Positions 9,062 through 16,982 of a stretch of 64,000 nt of DNA are shown in pieces. This stretch comes from DASRIA01 sp963724065 (lineage in GTDB: Bacteria; Actinomycetota; Thermoleophilia; Solirubrobacterales; JBBDJG01). The notes beneath the pieces were generated by a model. The model saw only the letters and a program-made list of their open reading frames with translations. It made no database searches and was not told the origin of the DNA. Position numbers and translations under genes: made by a program. The stretch is from NCBI GenBank assembly GCA_963724065.1, contig CAVRTB010000003.1:248001-312000 (forward strand), written 5' to 3'. Every line of letters begins with the position of its first letter. Positions within the stretch are counted from its first letter, which is position 1.

Positions 9062-9827
9062 ATGGTCACCTACATTCAGCGCGATCAGCCACCCGGCGTC
9101 CCGCCGCTCGAGCTGACCGGCGAGCGGACGCTGCCGGACGTTCCCGAGGAGAACTACTGGTACCGCCGCCACCTGGCCGTGTACCGCTGGATCGCCGAGC
9201 GCTGCGCCGGCCTGCGGGTCGCCGACATGGCCTGCGGCGAGGGCTACGGGGCGGCCGTGCTGGCGGAGCGCAGCGGCCGACGTCGTCGGCGTGGACGCGA
9301 ACCCCGCGGCTCACGAGCACGCCCGCCTGCGCTACCGCGCCGCGAACCTGCGCTTCGAGCGATCGCTGATCGAGGAGTTCGAGGACGGGGCGCCGTGGGA
9401 TGCGGTCGTGTTCCTCCAGACCGTCGAGCACGTCGAGCACCCGCGTCCGCTGCTCGAGCGCTTCGGCTCGCTGCTCGCGCCGGGCGGAGTGATCTACGTG
9501 AGCACCCCGAACCGCCTCACGCTCGCGCCGCGAGGAGCGCAGAAGTCGGGCAACCCCTGGCACGTGCGCGAGTACACGCCGGCCGAGTACGCGGACCTGC
9601 TCGCACCGGTGTTCGCGAGCACGGAGATGCTCGGCGTCTTCCACGCGCGCCGGCTGCGCGCGCACGAGCTGGCGCTGCGCGCGGGGTGGGATCGGGTGCA
9701 TCCCGTGCTGCGCCTGACGCGCCCCTTCTACGAGCGCTTCGTGCCCGCGATCGGCGAGCGGGACTTCGCCGTGCGCGGGGGAGACCTCGACCGATCGCTC
9801 GACCTGCTGGCCGTGTGCCGCCCGTGA
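9062..9827 (+). pseudogene. SAM-dependent methyltransferase (Rv3030-like), reading frame broken near 9275
   Basis: The N-terminal part (ATG 9062; LTGERTLPDVPEEN, then VADMACGEGYGAAVLAER, motif I) is in one frame. The rest (DVVGVDANPAAHEHARLRY, then VVFLQTVEHVEHP, then a typical C-terminus) is in the next. Removing one G from the GCGGCC at 9273-9278 restores a continuous protein of about 254 residues, so this is either a recent one-base insertion or a consensus error. The stop overlaps the next start (GTGA, 9824-9827). With the GH57 and GT4 genes behind it, the order matches mycobacterial Rv3030-Rv3031-Rv3032. There the methyltransferase is thought to modify methylglucose lipopolysaccharide or its precursor. 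Confidence 0.8.
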
Positions 9828-11389
9828 CGGGCTCCGGCCGCGACCGCGGCGAGCTTGCGATCGTGCTGCACTCGCACATGCCCTACGTCGAGGGCTACGG
9901 CACCTGGCCGTTCGGGGAGGAGTGGCTGTTCGAGGCGATCGCGTCGTCCTATCTCCCCCTCCTGCGCGTGCTCGAGCGGGCCGCCGAGCGCGGTGCGCGG
10001 GACGTCGCGACGATCGGCGTGACGCCGGTGCTCGCCGATCAGCTCGCGCTGCCGGCGCTCGGAGCGCGGTTCGACCGCTTCATGCGCGAGGTGCGCCACG
10101 ACTGTCACCGGCTCGACAGCGAGGGTCTCGATGCAGCCGGGCATCACGCGGAGGCCGCCGCGGTGCGGCGCTCCGCGGGCGACTACGCCTGGGCGGCGGA
10201 TGACTTCGAGCGCCGCGACGGCGACCTGCTCAGTGCGCTGCGCGCGCTTCGCGACGCGGGAACGATCGACCTGTGGGCGTCGGCCGCCACGCACGCGGTG
10301 CTCCCGCTGCTGGCGACCGAGCAGGGGCTGCGCCTCCAGGTCGCGACCGGCATCGCCGCGCACGGCCGGTACTTCGGCGCATGGAGCGGCGGGTTCTGGC
10401 TACCCGAGTGCGCCTATCGCCCCGGGCTGGAAGAGCGGCTTGCCGCCGCCGGGGTCCGGGTGTTCTGCGTCGACCAGACGGCACACTGGGGATCGCTCGA
10501 CCAGCTCGAGCCGGTCACCGTCGGCGGATCGGTGGCAGTGCCGCTCGACTGGCAGACGATCGCGCTCGTCTGGGACGCGCGCGGCTATCCCGCGGACGGC
10601 GCCTACCGCGACTACCACGCCCAGACGATCAACGGCATGCGGGCCTGGACCAACGCGGGCACCGCCTACGACCACGACGCCGCCGCGGCCCGCGCCCGCG
10701 AGCACGCCGGGGATTTCGTCGACCGGGTGATCGCGCGCGCCGAGGACTACCGCGCGCAGCGGGGGCGGCCGGCCCTGATCGTCTGCGCGCTCGACACCGA
10801 GTTGCTCGGGCACTGGTGGTACGAGGGGCCGCGCTGGCTCGAGGAGGTGATCGCGGTCGCCGGCGAGCGGGGCCTCGCGCTGACGAGCCTCCCCACTGCG
10901 CTCGGGCGCCACGAGCCGCGCGATCGGTCGCCCGCGCAGTCCTCGTGGGGGTTGGGGAAGGACCTGCGCACCTGGGACGCCCCACGGGTGGCGGACCTGG
11001 TGTGGCCCGCGCGCGCCGCCGAGCTCGAGCTCGTTTCCGCGCTCGTGGAGGCGGGGCCCGATCACCTGAACGGCCGGCGAGCGCCGGCGCGCCGCGCCGC
11101 GCGGGAGTTGCTCGCCCTCCAATCGAGCGACTGGTCGTTCATGCGGGCGCGGGACCTCGCGGGCGAGTATCCCGCCTCCCGTGTGCAGGGCCACGCCGCG
11201 GGCTTCTCCGAGGCGATCTCCGCCGTCAGGCGCGGCATGGCAGACTTCCGCGCCATGCGACCCGGCGCTGAAGCGCAGCGCTCCTCCAACGGGCACGACC
11301 CGGCGATGTTCGACGAACGCGTGCGTGGGCTGGCGCCCGGCCTCGAGCTCGCGCCCCTGCTCGAGCCGGCGTTCGCCTGGAGCCGGTAG
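9824..11389 (+). CDS. GH57 1,4-alpha-glucan branching enzyme (Rv3031-like)
   Basis: 521 residues from a GTG overlapping the preceding stop. It opens with AIVLHSHMPYVEG, the GH57 His-containing first strand. Glu195 in WLPECAYRPG is the expected nucleophile, and Asp324 in CALDTELLGHWWYEGP the expected acid/base. A DUF1957-type helical C-terminal domain follows, including WSFMRARDLAGEY. Family members form alpha-1,6 branches in alpha-1,4-glucans. In mycobacteria this gene serves methylglucose lipopolysaccharide rather than glycogen. It is directly followed by the GT4 gene with no gap. Confidence 0.9.
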   Translation: MTGSGRDRGELAIVLHSHMPYVEGYGTWPFGEEWLFEAIASSYLPLLRVLERAAERGARDVATIGVTPVLADQLALPALGARFDRFMREVRHDCHRLDSEGLDAAGHHAEAAAVRRSAGDYAWAADDFERRDGDLLSALRALRDAGTIDLWASAATHAVLPLLATEQGLRLQVATGIAAHGRYFGAWSGGFWLPECAYRPGLEERLAAAGVRVFCVDQTAHWGSLDQLEPVTVGGSVAVPLDWQTIALVWDARGYPADGAYRDYHAQTINGMRAWTNAGTAYDHDAAAARAREHAGDFVDRVIARAEDYRAQRGRPALIVCALDTELLGHWWYEGPRWLEEVIAVAGERGLALTSLPTALGRHEPRDRSPAQSSWGLGKDLRTWDAPRVADLVWPARAAELELVSALVEAGPDHLNGRRAPARRAARELLALQSSDWSFMRARDLAGEYPASRVQGHAAGFSEAISAVRRGMADFRAMRPGAEAQRSSNGHDPAMFDERVRGLAPGLELAPLLEPAFAWSR

Positions 11390-12580
11390 ATGCGCATCCT
11401 GATCCTGTCCTGGGAGTACCCCCCGCTGATCGAGGGCGGCCTCGCGCGTCACGTGCGCAAGCTCTCCGAGAATCTCGTCTGCCAGGGCGTCGACGTGCAC
11501 GTGCTGACGCGTGCCCGCGAGGAGTCGCCCGAAGAGGAGATCGTCGACGGCGTCTATCTGCACCGGGTGCGCGAGCCGCGTCGCCCGGCCGACCTCGGCG
11601 AGTTCATCGCATGGGTGGAGCACATGAACACCGACATGCTCGCCGCGGGGGTCGAGCTCGGCGATCGCTTCGAGTTCGACGTGGTGCACGGCCACGATTG
11701 GCTCGTCTCGATTGCGGGGGACCATCTCGCCAAGCGCTTCGACGCGCCCTTCGCGGTCACGATCCACGCGACCGAGTACGGCCGCCATCAGGGCTGGGTG
11801 GACAAGCATCCCCAGAGCCACATCCACGGCATCGAGCGGTGGATGGCCAACCGCGCCGAGCAGGTGATCGCTTGCTCCGCGTACATGCGCGACCACATCG
11901 CGGACATCTACGCGATCGAGGAGGAGCGCATCGCCGTGATTCCCAACGGCATCGACCCCGCGGACCTCCAGCCCTGGACCGACGATCAGATGCGCGAGCT
12001 GCGCACCCGCTTTGCCGAGCCGCACGAGAAGCTGGTCCTGCTCGTCGGCCGGCTGGTCTACGAGAAGGGGTTCCAGGTCGCGCTCGAGGCGATGCCGCGC
12101 GTGATCGAGGAGGTCGGGGGCGTGCGCTTCCTCGTCGCCGGGTCGGGGACGCACGAGCAGGAGCTGCGCGCCCAGGCGACGGCGCTGGGCCTCGACAGCC
12201 ACGGCACCTTCATGGGCTGGATCGGCGACGACGTGCTCCACACGCTCTACCGGATCGCCGACCTCACGGTCGTTCCCTCGATCTACGAGCCGTTCGGGCT
12301 GGTCGCGCTCGAGGCGATGGCCTCCGGGTGCCCGTGCCTGGTGGCCGACACCGGCGGGCTCCGCGAGGTGGTGCCCCACGAGGAGGTCGGGCTGCGCTTT
12401 CGCTCCCGCGATCCCGGGTCGCTCGCGGACGTCGCGATCCGCGTGCTCGCCGACGACGAGCTGGGGCGGCGCATCGTCGCGGAGGCCTATGAGCACGTCC
12501 GCAGCTTCGACTGGGCCGACGTCGCGGAGCAGACGGCACAGGTCTACGGGCAGCTCGCCGACCGCGTGCCGCGGGCTTAG
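11390..12580 (+). CDS. GT4 alpha-glucosyltransferase (Rv3032-like, glycogen-synthase type)
   Basis: 396-residue GT-B retaining glycosyltransferase. The start LILSWEYPPLIEGGLARHV is the glycogen-synthase-like donor loop, and IPNGIDPAD leads into the Glycos_transf_1 domain. VGRLVYEKGFQ and PSIYEPFGLVALEAMA carry the EX7E nucleotide-sugar motif. It probably elongates an alpha-1,4-glucan from UDP- or ADP-glucose. The ATG directly follows the TAG of the branching enzyme. Together with the preceding genes it forms a glucan-building operon; the mycobacterial counterpart makes the backbone of methylglucose lipopolysaccharide. Confidence 0.9.
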   Translation: MRILILSWEYPPLIEGGLARHVRKLSENLVCQGVDVHVLTRAREESPEEEIVDGVYLHRVREPRRPADLGEFIAWVEHMNTDMLAAGVELGDRFEFDVVHGHDWLVSIAGDHLAKRFDAPFAVTIHATEYGRHQGWVDKHPQSHIHGIERWMANRAEQVIACSAYMRDHIADIYAIEEERIAVIPNGIDPADLQPWTDDQMRELRTRFAEPHEKLVLLVGRLVYEKGFQVALEAMPRVIEEVGGVRFLVAGSGTHEQELRAQATALGLDSHGTFMGWIGDDVLHTLYRIADLTVVPSIYEPFGLVALEAMASGCPCLVADTGGLREVVPHEEVGLRFRSRDPGSLADVAIRVLADDELGRRIVAEAYEHVRSFDWADVAEQTAQVYGQLADRVPRA

Positions 12581-12584
12581 AGCC

Positions 12585-13352
12585 TCAGGAGTGCTCGAAC
12601 AGCAGCGCCGTGACCACGGGTCGCGACTCCGGGGCGGGCTGGTCCTGGTCTGAGTAGGGGCGATTCAGGAGGTGTTTGCGGTGCACCAGCGTCGCCGAGC
12701 CTCCGCCGTCGAGGTTGATCGCCTCCTCGGCACCGAAGGAGACCATCAGCCTCGCCAGCTCACCGAGGTCGAGCCCGCCGTCGAGGGCCGAGCGGCGCCC
12801 GTCGCAGCAGACCACCAGCAGCTCGGTCGCGCTGATGCCCAGCGCACAACGTGGATACCGGCCGACGGTGATGTCCGAGTCGAATTGGGACGACCCGGCG
12901 GAGAACCCCTCCCGATCCTCGCCGTCGATCAGCGAGCGCCCTTCGGACACCAGCAGCGGGCCGGCCTGGAGCAGGTCGCCGGGCGGCTCGTCGGCAAGCT
13001 CCTCGCGGCGCGCCAGCCGCATCGTGCCGTCGATGTGAAGGCTCGCGCGGCGCGGCCCCCAGGGCGGGCTCACCGGCTCGTGCGCGACCATCGCGCCGCC
13101 GATCCGGACCTCGCCGAGCGGCCGGTACGGGTCGCGCAGGAAGAACCCTCCGACAATCGCCTCGGGGTGGCCGTGCTCGGCGCACCAGTGATCCAGCCTG
13201 CGCGGCTCGGGGAAGCACATGAGGCGCACCGACGTCGTGGCCAGCGGATGGCGGACGAGGTACACGGTCGTCTCCTGCGCGTCGCCGACCCGGACCCGCA
13301 TCAGCTCGTAGCTGATGCCGTCGCCCGTCAGGGCTCCACCGGATTCCGCCAC
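12585..13352 (-). CDS. Phosphodiester glycosidase (NAGPA-domain) family protein
   Basis: 255 residues from a GTG at 13352; a shorter start is the ATG at 13301. The C-terminal INLDGGGSATLV is the signature of the NAGPA domain, named for the enzyme that removes GlcNAc from mannose-6-phosphate diesters. VGGFFLRD and LLVVCCDGRRS are further family positions. There is no signal peptide, so it is cytoplasmic unless the start is wrong. It overlaps the acyltransferase stop by about 25 bases, so the two are coupled. A role in trimming a glycosyl-phosphodiester in the neighbouring glucan pathway is inference. It converges on the GT4 gene with 4 bases between. Confidence 0.8.
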   Translation of the reverse strand: MAESGGALTGDGISYELMRVRVGDAQETTVYLVRHPLATTSVRLMCFPEPRRLDHWCAEHGHPEAIVGGFFLRDPYRPLGEVRIGGAMVAHEPVSPPWGPRRASLHIDGTMRLARREELADEPPGDLLQAGPLLVSEGRSLIDGEDREGFSAGSSQFDSDITVGRYPRCALGISATELLVVCCDGRRSALDGGLDLGELARLMVSFGAEEAINLDGGGSATLVHRKHLLNRPYSDQDQPAPESRPVVTALLFEHS

Positions 13353-14029
13353 GTCAGGCTCGCCGGCGTCGCGCGCATCCGTATCACCCGTGCCGGCACG
13401 CCGGCGACGACCGCGTTCGCGGGGACGTCCCTCGTCACGACGGCGGCGGCTCCGACGATCGCGTTGTCGCCTACCGTGACGCCGCGCAGGATCTGCGCGC
13501 CGTGGCCGATCCAGACGTTGCTCCCGACGCGCACGTCGCGCTTGTAGATCCCCTGTACGCGCACCGGGCGCTCGACCTCGGCGACGTTGTGGTCGAAGTC
13601 GATCAGCATCACGCGGTCGGCGAGGATGCACTGCTCCCCGATCGAGACGTGCTGGTAGGCGGAGATCGTGCACTCCTGCCCGATCACGGTCTTGTCGCCG
13701 ATCGACACCATGCCCTCGTGGCAGCGGATCTTCGTCCCGTGGCCGATCCACACCCAGCGGCCGAAGTCGACCCGCGCACGGCGCCCGATCTGGATCGCCA
13801 CCCGCGGGCCGAGGAAGAGCATCCCCGCCAGCGACATGCGCCTGCCCGCGGGCGTCAGGTAGCGCCGCCACGCGAGTCGCGCCAGCAGCAACGCGTACTT
13901 CGGCGTGACCATGCGGTTGCGGGCCCAGAAGCGCGCGACCGCGAGCGCGCCCGCACGCCGCGGCGGGGGCTCGCTGGGCGCGTGCACGTCCGGTTTCGAG
14001 GCGACCTCCGACACCACGGAGCGGATCAT
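13328..14029 (-). CDS. Left-handed beta-helix acyltransferase (Rv3034c-like)
   Basis: 233-residue hexapeptide-repeat acyltransferase. A basic, Pro-rich N-terminus and MVTPKYALLLARLAWRR lead into imperfect hexapeptide coils (IGRRAR, IGDKTV, IGEQCI, VGSNVW, VGDNAI), and VVAGVPARVIR closes the fold as in maltose and galactoside acetyltransferases. The putative catalytic His is in DFDHNVAEVERP. Its place beside the methyltransferase-GH57-GT4 operon matches Rv3034c of the mycobacterial methylglucose lipopolysaccharide region, where an acyl group is added to the glucan. The donor and acceptor cannot be read from the sequence. Confidence 0.85.
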   Translation of the reverse strand: MIRSVVSEVASKPDVHAPSEPPPRRAGALAVARFWARNRMVTPKYALLLARLAWRRYLTPAGRRMSLAGMLFLGPRVAIQIGRRARVDFGRWVWIGHGTKIRCHEGMVSIGDKTVIGQECTISAYQHVSIGEQCILADRVMLIDFDHNVAEVERPVRVQGIYKRDVRVGSNVWIGHGAQILRGVTVGDNAIVGAAAVVTRDVPANAVVAGVPARVIRMRATPASLTWRNPVEP

Positions 14030-14032
14030 AAG

Positions 14033-14038
14033 TAGGCT
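14033..14038 (+). promoter_or_regulatory. Probable leaderless -10 box for the GST-like gene
   Basis: TAGGCT ends 7 bases before the GTG at 14046. Confidence 0.4.
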
Positions 14039-14045
14039 TGGGCCC

Positions 14046-14810
14046 GTGACGACGCCCGTCCTCTACCACATACAGATCTCGCACTACAACGAGAAGGTGC
14101 GCTGGACGCTCGACTACAAGGGCTTGGCACACCGGCGCAAGGCGCCGATGCCGATGCTCCACATGGCCTGGGCCGCCGCGATGACGCGCGGCCGGGAAAA
14201 GACCTTTCCGATCCTGCGCCTCAACGGGGACACGATCGCGGACTCGACGCGGATAATCGAGCGGCTCGAGCACGATCACCCCGATCCGGCGCTCTACCCG
14301 TCCGAGCCCGACGACCGCCGGCGCGCGCTCGAGCTGGAGGACTTCTTCGACGAGGAGATGGCGCCGCACCTGCGCCGCGCGGCGTTCGCCGAGGTGACCC
14401 GCGACAGCGAGTCGTTCTCATGGGCGGCCGCGCCCCAGGCGGGCAAGCTGATGCACGCGGGCATCAAGAGCTCGGCTGCGCTCGCGGGCCCGCTGCTGCG
14501 CAAGCGCTACGGGATCAACAAGCACAGCGCCGACGAGGGCCGCCGCAAGACCGCCGCCGCCTTCGACCGGCTCGAGGCGGAGATCGGCCCGAGCGGCTAC
14601 CTGGTCGGTGACAGCTTCTCGGTCGCCGACCTGACCGCTGCCGCGCTCTTCTTCCCGCTCGTGCGCCCGCCAGAGGTCGAGTACCTCACGCCGACGATCC
14701 CGGACGCCTACGACAGGTTCAGAAGGCAGTTCGAGTCGCGGCCCGGTTGGGAATGGGTGCGCGAGATGTATCGCAGCCACCGCGGGACGTCCGCCGCGGT
14801 CAGCGGGTAG
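14046..14810 (+). CDS. Glutathione S-transferase family protein
   Basis: 254 residues from a GTG at 14046. The N-terminal 80 residues form a thioredoxin-like GST domain (VLYHIQISHYNEKVRWTLDY, then the cis-Pro stretch KTFPILRLNGDTIADSTRII). A helical C-terminal domain contains YLVGDSFSVADLTAAALFFP, the usual N-capping region. Actinobacteria rarely make glutathione, so the thiol partner may be mycothiol or none. The stop overlaps the next start by one base, linking it to meaB. Confidence 0.85.
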   Translation: MTTPVLYHIQISHYNEKVRWTLDYKGLAHRRKAPMPMLHMAWAAAMTRGREKTFPILRLNGDTIADSTRIIERLEHDHPDPALYPSEPDDRRRALELEDFFDEEMAPHLRRAAFAEVTRDSESFSWAAAPQAGKLMHAGIKSSAALAGPLLRKRYGINKHSADEGRRKTAAAFDRLEAEIGPSGYLVGDSFSVADLTAAALFFPLVRPPEVEYLTPTIPDAYDRFRRQFESRPGWEWVREMYRSHRGTSAAVSG

Positions 14811-15775
14811 TGGCGTCCACGGAAGCGTCGCTCGCGGAGCGACTGCTGCGCGGGGACAAGCGCGCGCTGGCGCGCGGCATCAGCTACGTGGAGAACGATG
14901 ACCCGGCCGGCTGGGAGTTGGTGCGCGAGGTCTACCCACGCACGGGAAAGGCTCGGATCATCGGTTTCACCGGGCCTCCGGGCGTCGGCAAGAGCACGCT
15001 CATCGGTGCGCTCGTCGGACACGCCCGCGCGCGTGACCGCGAGGTCGGCGTGCTGTCGATCGATCCCTCGAGCCCGTTCACCGAGGGGGCCTTGCTCGGG
15101 GACAGGATCCGGCTCGCCGAGCACTTCCTAGACGAGGGCGTCTACATCCGCTCGATGGCGAGCCGCGGCGCGCTGGGAGGGCTCTCGGAGGCGACGCTCC
15201 AGGCGCTGCTCCTGATGGACGCGTCCGGCAAGCAGGACGTCTTCGTCGAGACGGTCGGCGTGGGGCAGGCCGAGATCGACATCATCGATCACGCCGACAC
15301 GATCGTCCTGGCGCTGATGCCCGGCTCCGGTGACTCCGTACAGGCGCTCAAGGCGGGAGTAATGGAGATCCCCGACGTGATCGTCGTGAACAAGTCGAAC
15401 CACCCGCTCGCCGACAGCATGGTCCGCGAGATCCGCGGGGTGCTCGCGCTCGGCCCGATGACCGACTGGAAGGTCCCGATCCTGAAGACGGAGGCGACCG
15501 AGGGACGGGGTGTCGCCGAGGTCGCGGAGGCGATCGACGCGCACCATGCGCACATCGCCGAGCTGGGAACGCTCGAGGAGCGCCGCGGGCGCAACCTGCG
15601 CAACGAGGTGCTCGGCCTTGCCGCCGTGCGGCTGCGGCGCGAGCTCGAGCGCTCGCTGCGCGGCGACCCGGGCGTTCAGGAGCTGCTCGACAGGGTGGTT
15701 CGCCGCGAGGTCGATCCCGCGAGCGCGGCGGAGGAGCTGCTGGAGCGCCGCGAGGGCGGCTCCGACACCCGCTGA
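14810..15775 (+). CDS. meaB: Methylmalonyl-CoA mutase-associated GTPase MeaB
   Basis: 321-residue G3E-family P-loop GTPase that loads and protects cobalamin in methylmalonyl-CoA mutase. Walker A GPPGVGKSTLIGAL is near residue 52, followed by SIDPSSPFTEGALLGDRIR, the Walker B-like FVETVGVGQAEIDI, and the base-specificity motif NKSNH. Length and motif order match MeaB/ArgK. The mutase subunits are encoded 7 and 15 kb downstream, so the system is scattered. The GTG start is fused to the preceding TAG. Confidence 0.92.
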   Translation: MASTEASLAERLLRGDKRALARGISYVENDDPAGWELVREVYPRTGKARIIGFTGPPGVGKSTLIGALVGHARARDREVGVLSIDPSSPFTEGALLGDRIRLAEHFLDEGVYIRSMASRGALGGLSEATLQALLLMDASGKQDVFVETVGVGQAEIDIIDHADTIVLALMPGSGDSVQALKAGVMEIPDVIVVNKSNHPLADSMVREIRGVLALGPMTDWKVPILKTEATEGRGVAEVAEAIDAHHAHIAELGTLEERRGRNLRNEVLGLAAVRLRRELERSLRGDPGVQELLDRVVRREVDPASAAEELLERREGGSDTR

Positions 15776-15815
15776 CTGGACGGCTGAGTACCCCATCGGG
15801 TACCTAACTGTCCAG
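15776..15815. terminator. Two-tier hairpin between convergent meaB and acyl-CoA dehydrogenase genes
   Basis: Outer arms CTGGAC (15776-15781) and GTCCAG (15810-15815) enclose a perfect inner stem GTACCC-CATC-GGGTAC (15788-15803). It starts directly after the meaB stop and ends 15 bases before the opposing stop. No strong U-tract is present, so this is probably a bidirectional terminator of actinobacterial type. Confidence 0.6.
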
Positions 15816-15829
15816 CGAGTGGTGAGTGG

Positions 15830-16975
15830 CTAGCAGCCGAGCTGCCGCGCGATCACCATCTGCTGCACCTCGTCGGTGCCCTCGCCGATCGTGAGGATCT
15901 TCGCGTCGCGGTAGAAGCGGCACACTGGGTACTCCTCGATGTAGCCGTACCCGCCGTGGATCTGCACGGCCTCCTCGCACGCGCGCACGGCAAGCCGCCC
16001 GGTCTTCAGCTTCGCCTGCGCCGCGGTGAGCGTAAAGCTCTCGCCACGGTCCTTCTCGATCGCGGCCTTGTAGGTCAGCAGCCGCGCCGCCGCGATCTCC
16101 GATGACATGTCCGCGATCTTGGCCTGTATCGCCTGGAACTTCGAGATCGCCTGCCCGAAGGCGCGGCGCTCCTTGGCGTAAGCGAGCGCCTCGTCGAGCG
16201 CGCCCTGCGCCATGCCGACGCCCATCGCGGCGACGCCGATGCGCCCGCCGTCGAGGATGTGCAGGAACTGCTTGAAGCCGTTGCCCCGTGGCCCGAGCAG
16301 GTTCTCCTCCGGCACACGACAATCCTCGAAGGTGAGCGGTCGCGTGTCGGAGGCGTTCCAGCCCATCTTGCGGTACGGCTCGCCGATCACGTACCCGGGC
16401 GTCCCGTTCGGCACGATCACGTTCGAGATCTCCTTCTGCCCGTTCGAGGAGCCCGTCACCGCCGTGATCGACACGCAGCCCGTGACGTCGGTGCCCGCGT
16501 TGGTGATGAATTGCTTCGCGCCGTTGACGACCCATTGCCCGTCGTCGAGCTCCGCGCGCGTGCGCACGTTCCCGGCGTCCGACCCCGCCTCCGGCTCGGT
16601 CAGCCCGAAGGCGGCGAGCCGCTTGCCGGCGCAGAGCTGCGGCAGCCAGTCACGCTTCTGCTCTTCCGTTCCCCAGAGGTAGATCGGCATCGTGCCGAGC
16701 GAGGTGTGCGCAGCGACCGTGATGCAGGTGGAGGCGTCAATCCGTGCGAGCTCCTCGATCGCGAGCGCGTACGACAGCGTGTCACCGCCACCACCGCCGT
16801 ACTCCTCGGGGAACGGAATGCCCATCATGCCGAGGTCGCCGAGCTTCGCGACGATCTCGTAAGGGAAGCTGTGCGTGCGGTCTTGCTCCTCGGCGACCGG
16901 CGCGACCTCCTGGCGCGCGAAGTCGCGCACCGTGGACTGGATCAGCTTGTGCTCTGCGCTGAGCTCGAAGTCCAC
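15830..16975 (-). CDS. Acyl-CoA dehydrogenase
   Basis: 381 residues from a GTG at 16975, 7 bases after the aminopeptidase stop. It is an FAD-dependent dehydrogenase with all family blocks: FGLTEPEAGSDAGNVRT (flavin and substrate contacts), the middle beta domain, and HGGYGYIEEYPVCRFYRDAK at the C-terminus. The EEYP glutamate there corresponds to the catalytic base of short-chain and isobutyryl-CoA dehydrogenases. It would oxidise short or branched acyl-CoA and pass electrons to the ETF encoded at 31131-32900. The exact chain-length preference cannot be read. Confidence 0.92.
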   Translation of the reverse strand: MDFELSAEHKLIQSTVRDFARQEVAPVAEEQDRTHSFPYEIVAKLGDLGMMGIPFPEEYGGGGGDTLSYALAIEELARIDASTCITVAAHTSLGTMPIYLWGTEEQKRDWLPQLCAGKRLAAFGLTEPEAGSDAGNVRTRAELDDGQWVVNGAKQFITNAGTDVTGCVSITAVTGSSNGQKEISNVIVPNGTPGYVIGEPYRKMGWNASDTRPLTFEDCRVPEENLLGPRGNGFKQFLHILDGGRIGVAAMGVGMAQGALDEALAYAKERRAFGQAISKFQAIQAKIADMSSEIAAARLLTYKAAIEKDRGESFTLTAAQAKLKTGRLAVRACEEAVQIHGGYGYIEEYPVCRFYRDAKILTIGEGTDEVQQMVIARQLGC

Positions 16976-16982
16976 TACGTCT

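Noticed and set aside
9269..9291. Programmed +1 frameshift in the methyltransferase
   Set aside because: No slippery heptamer, rare-codon pause or downstream stem was seen; such a mechanism is not known for this family.
8996..11389. A methyltransferase-GH57 fusion protein in one frame
   Set aside because: The middle 200 residues are Arg-rich noise; the conserved methyltransferase C-terminus lies in another frame and ends at 9827, overlapping the GH57 start.
12585..14369. Single 594-residue protein covering the NAGPA gene and the region opposite the acyltransferase and GST genes
   Set aside because: Only the last 255 residues are protein-like; the rest is antisense to the GST start and out of frame with the acyltransferase.
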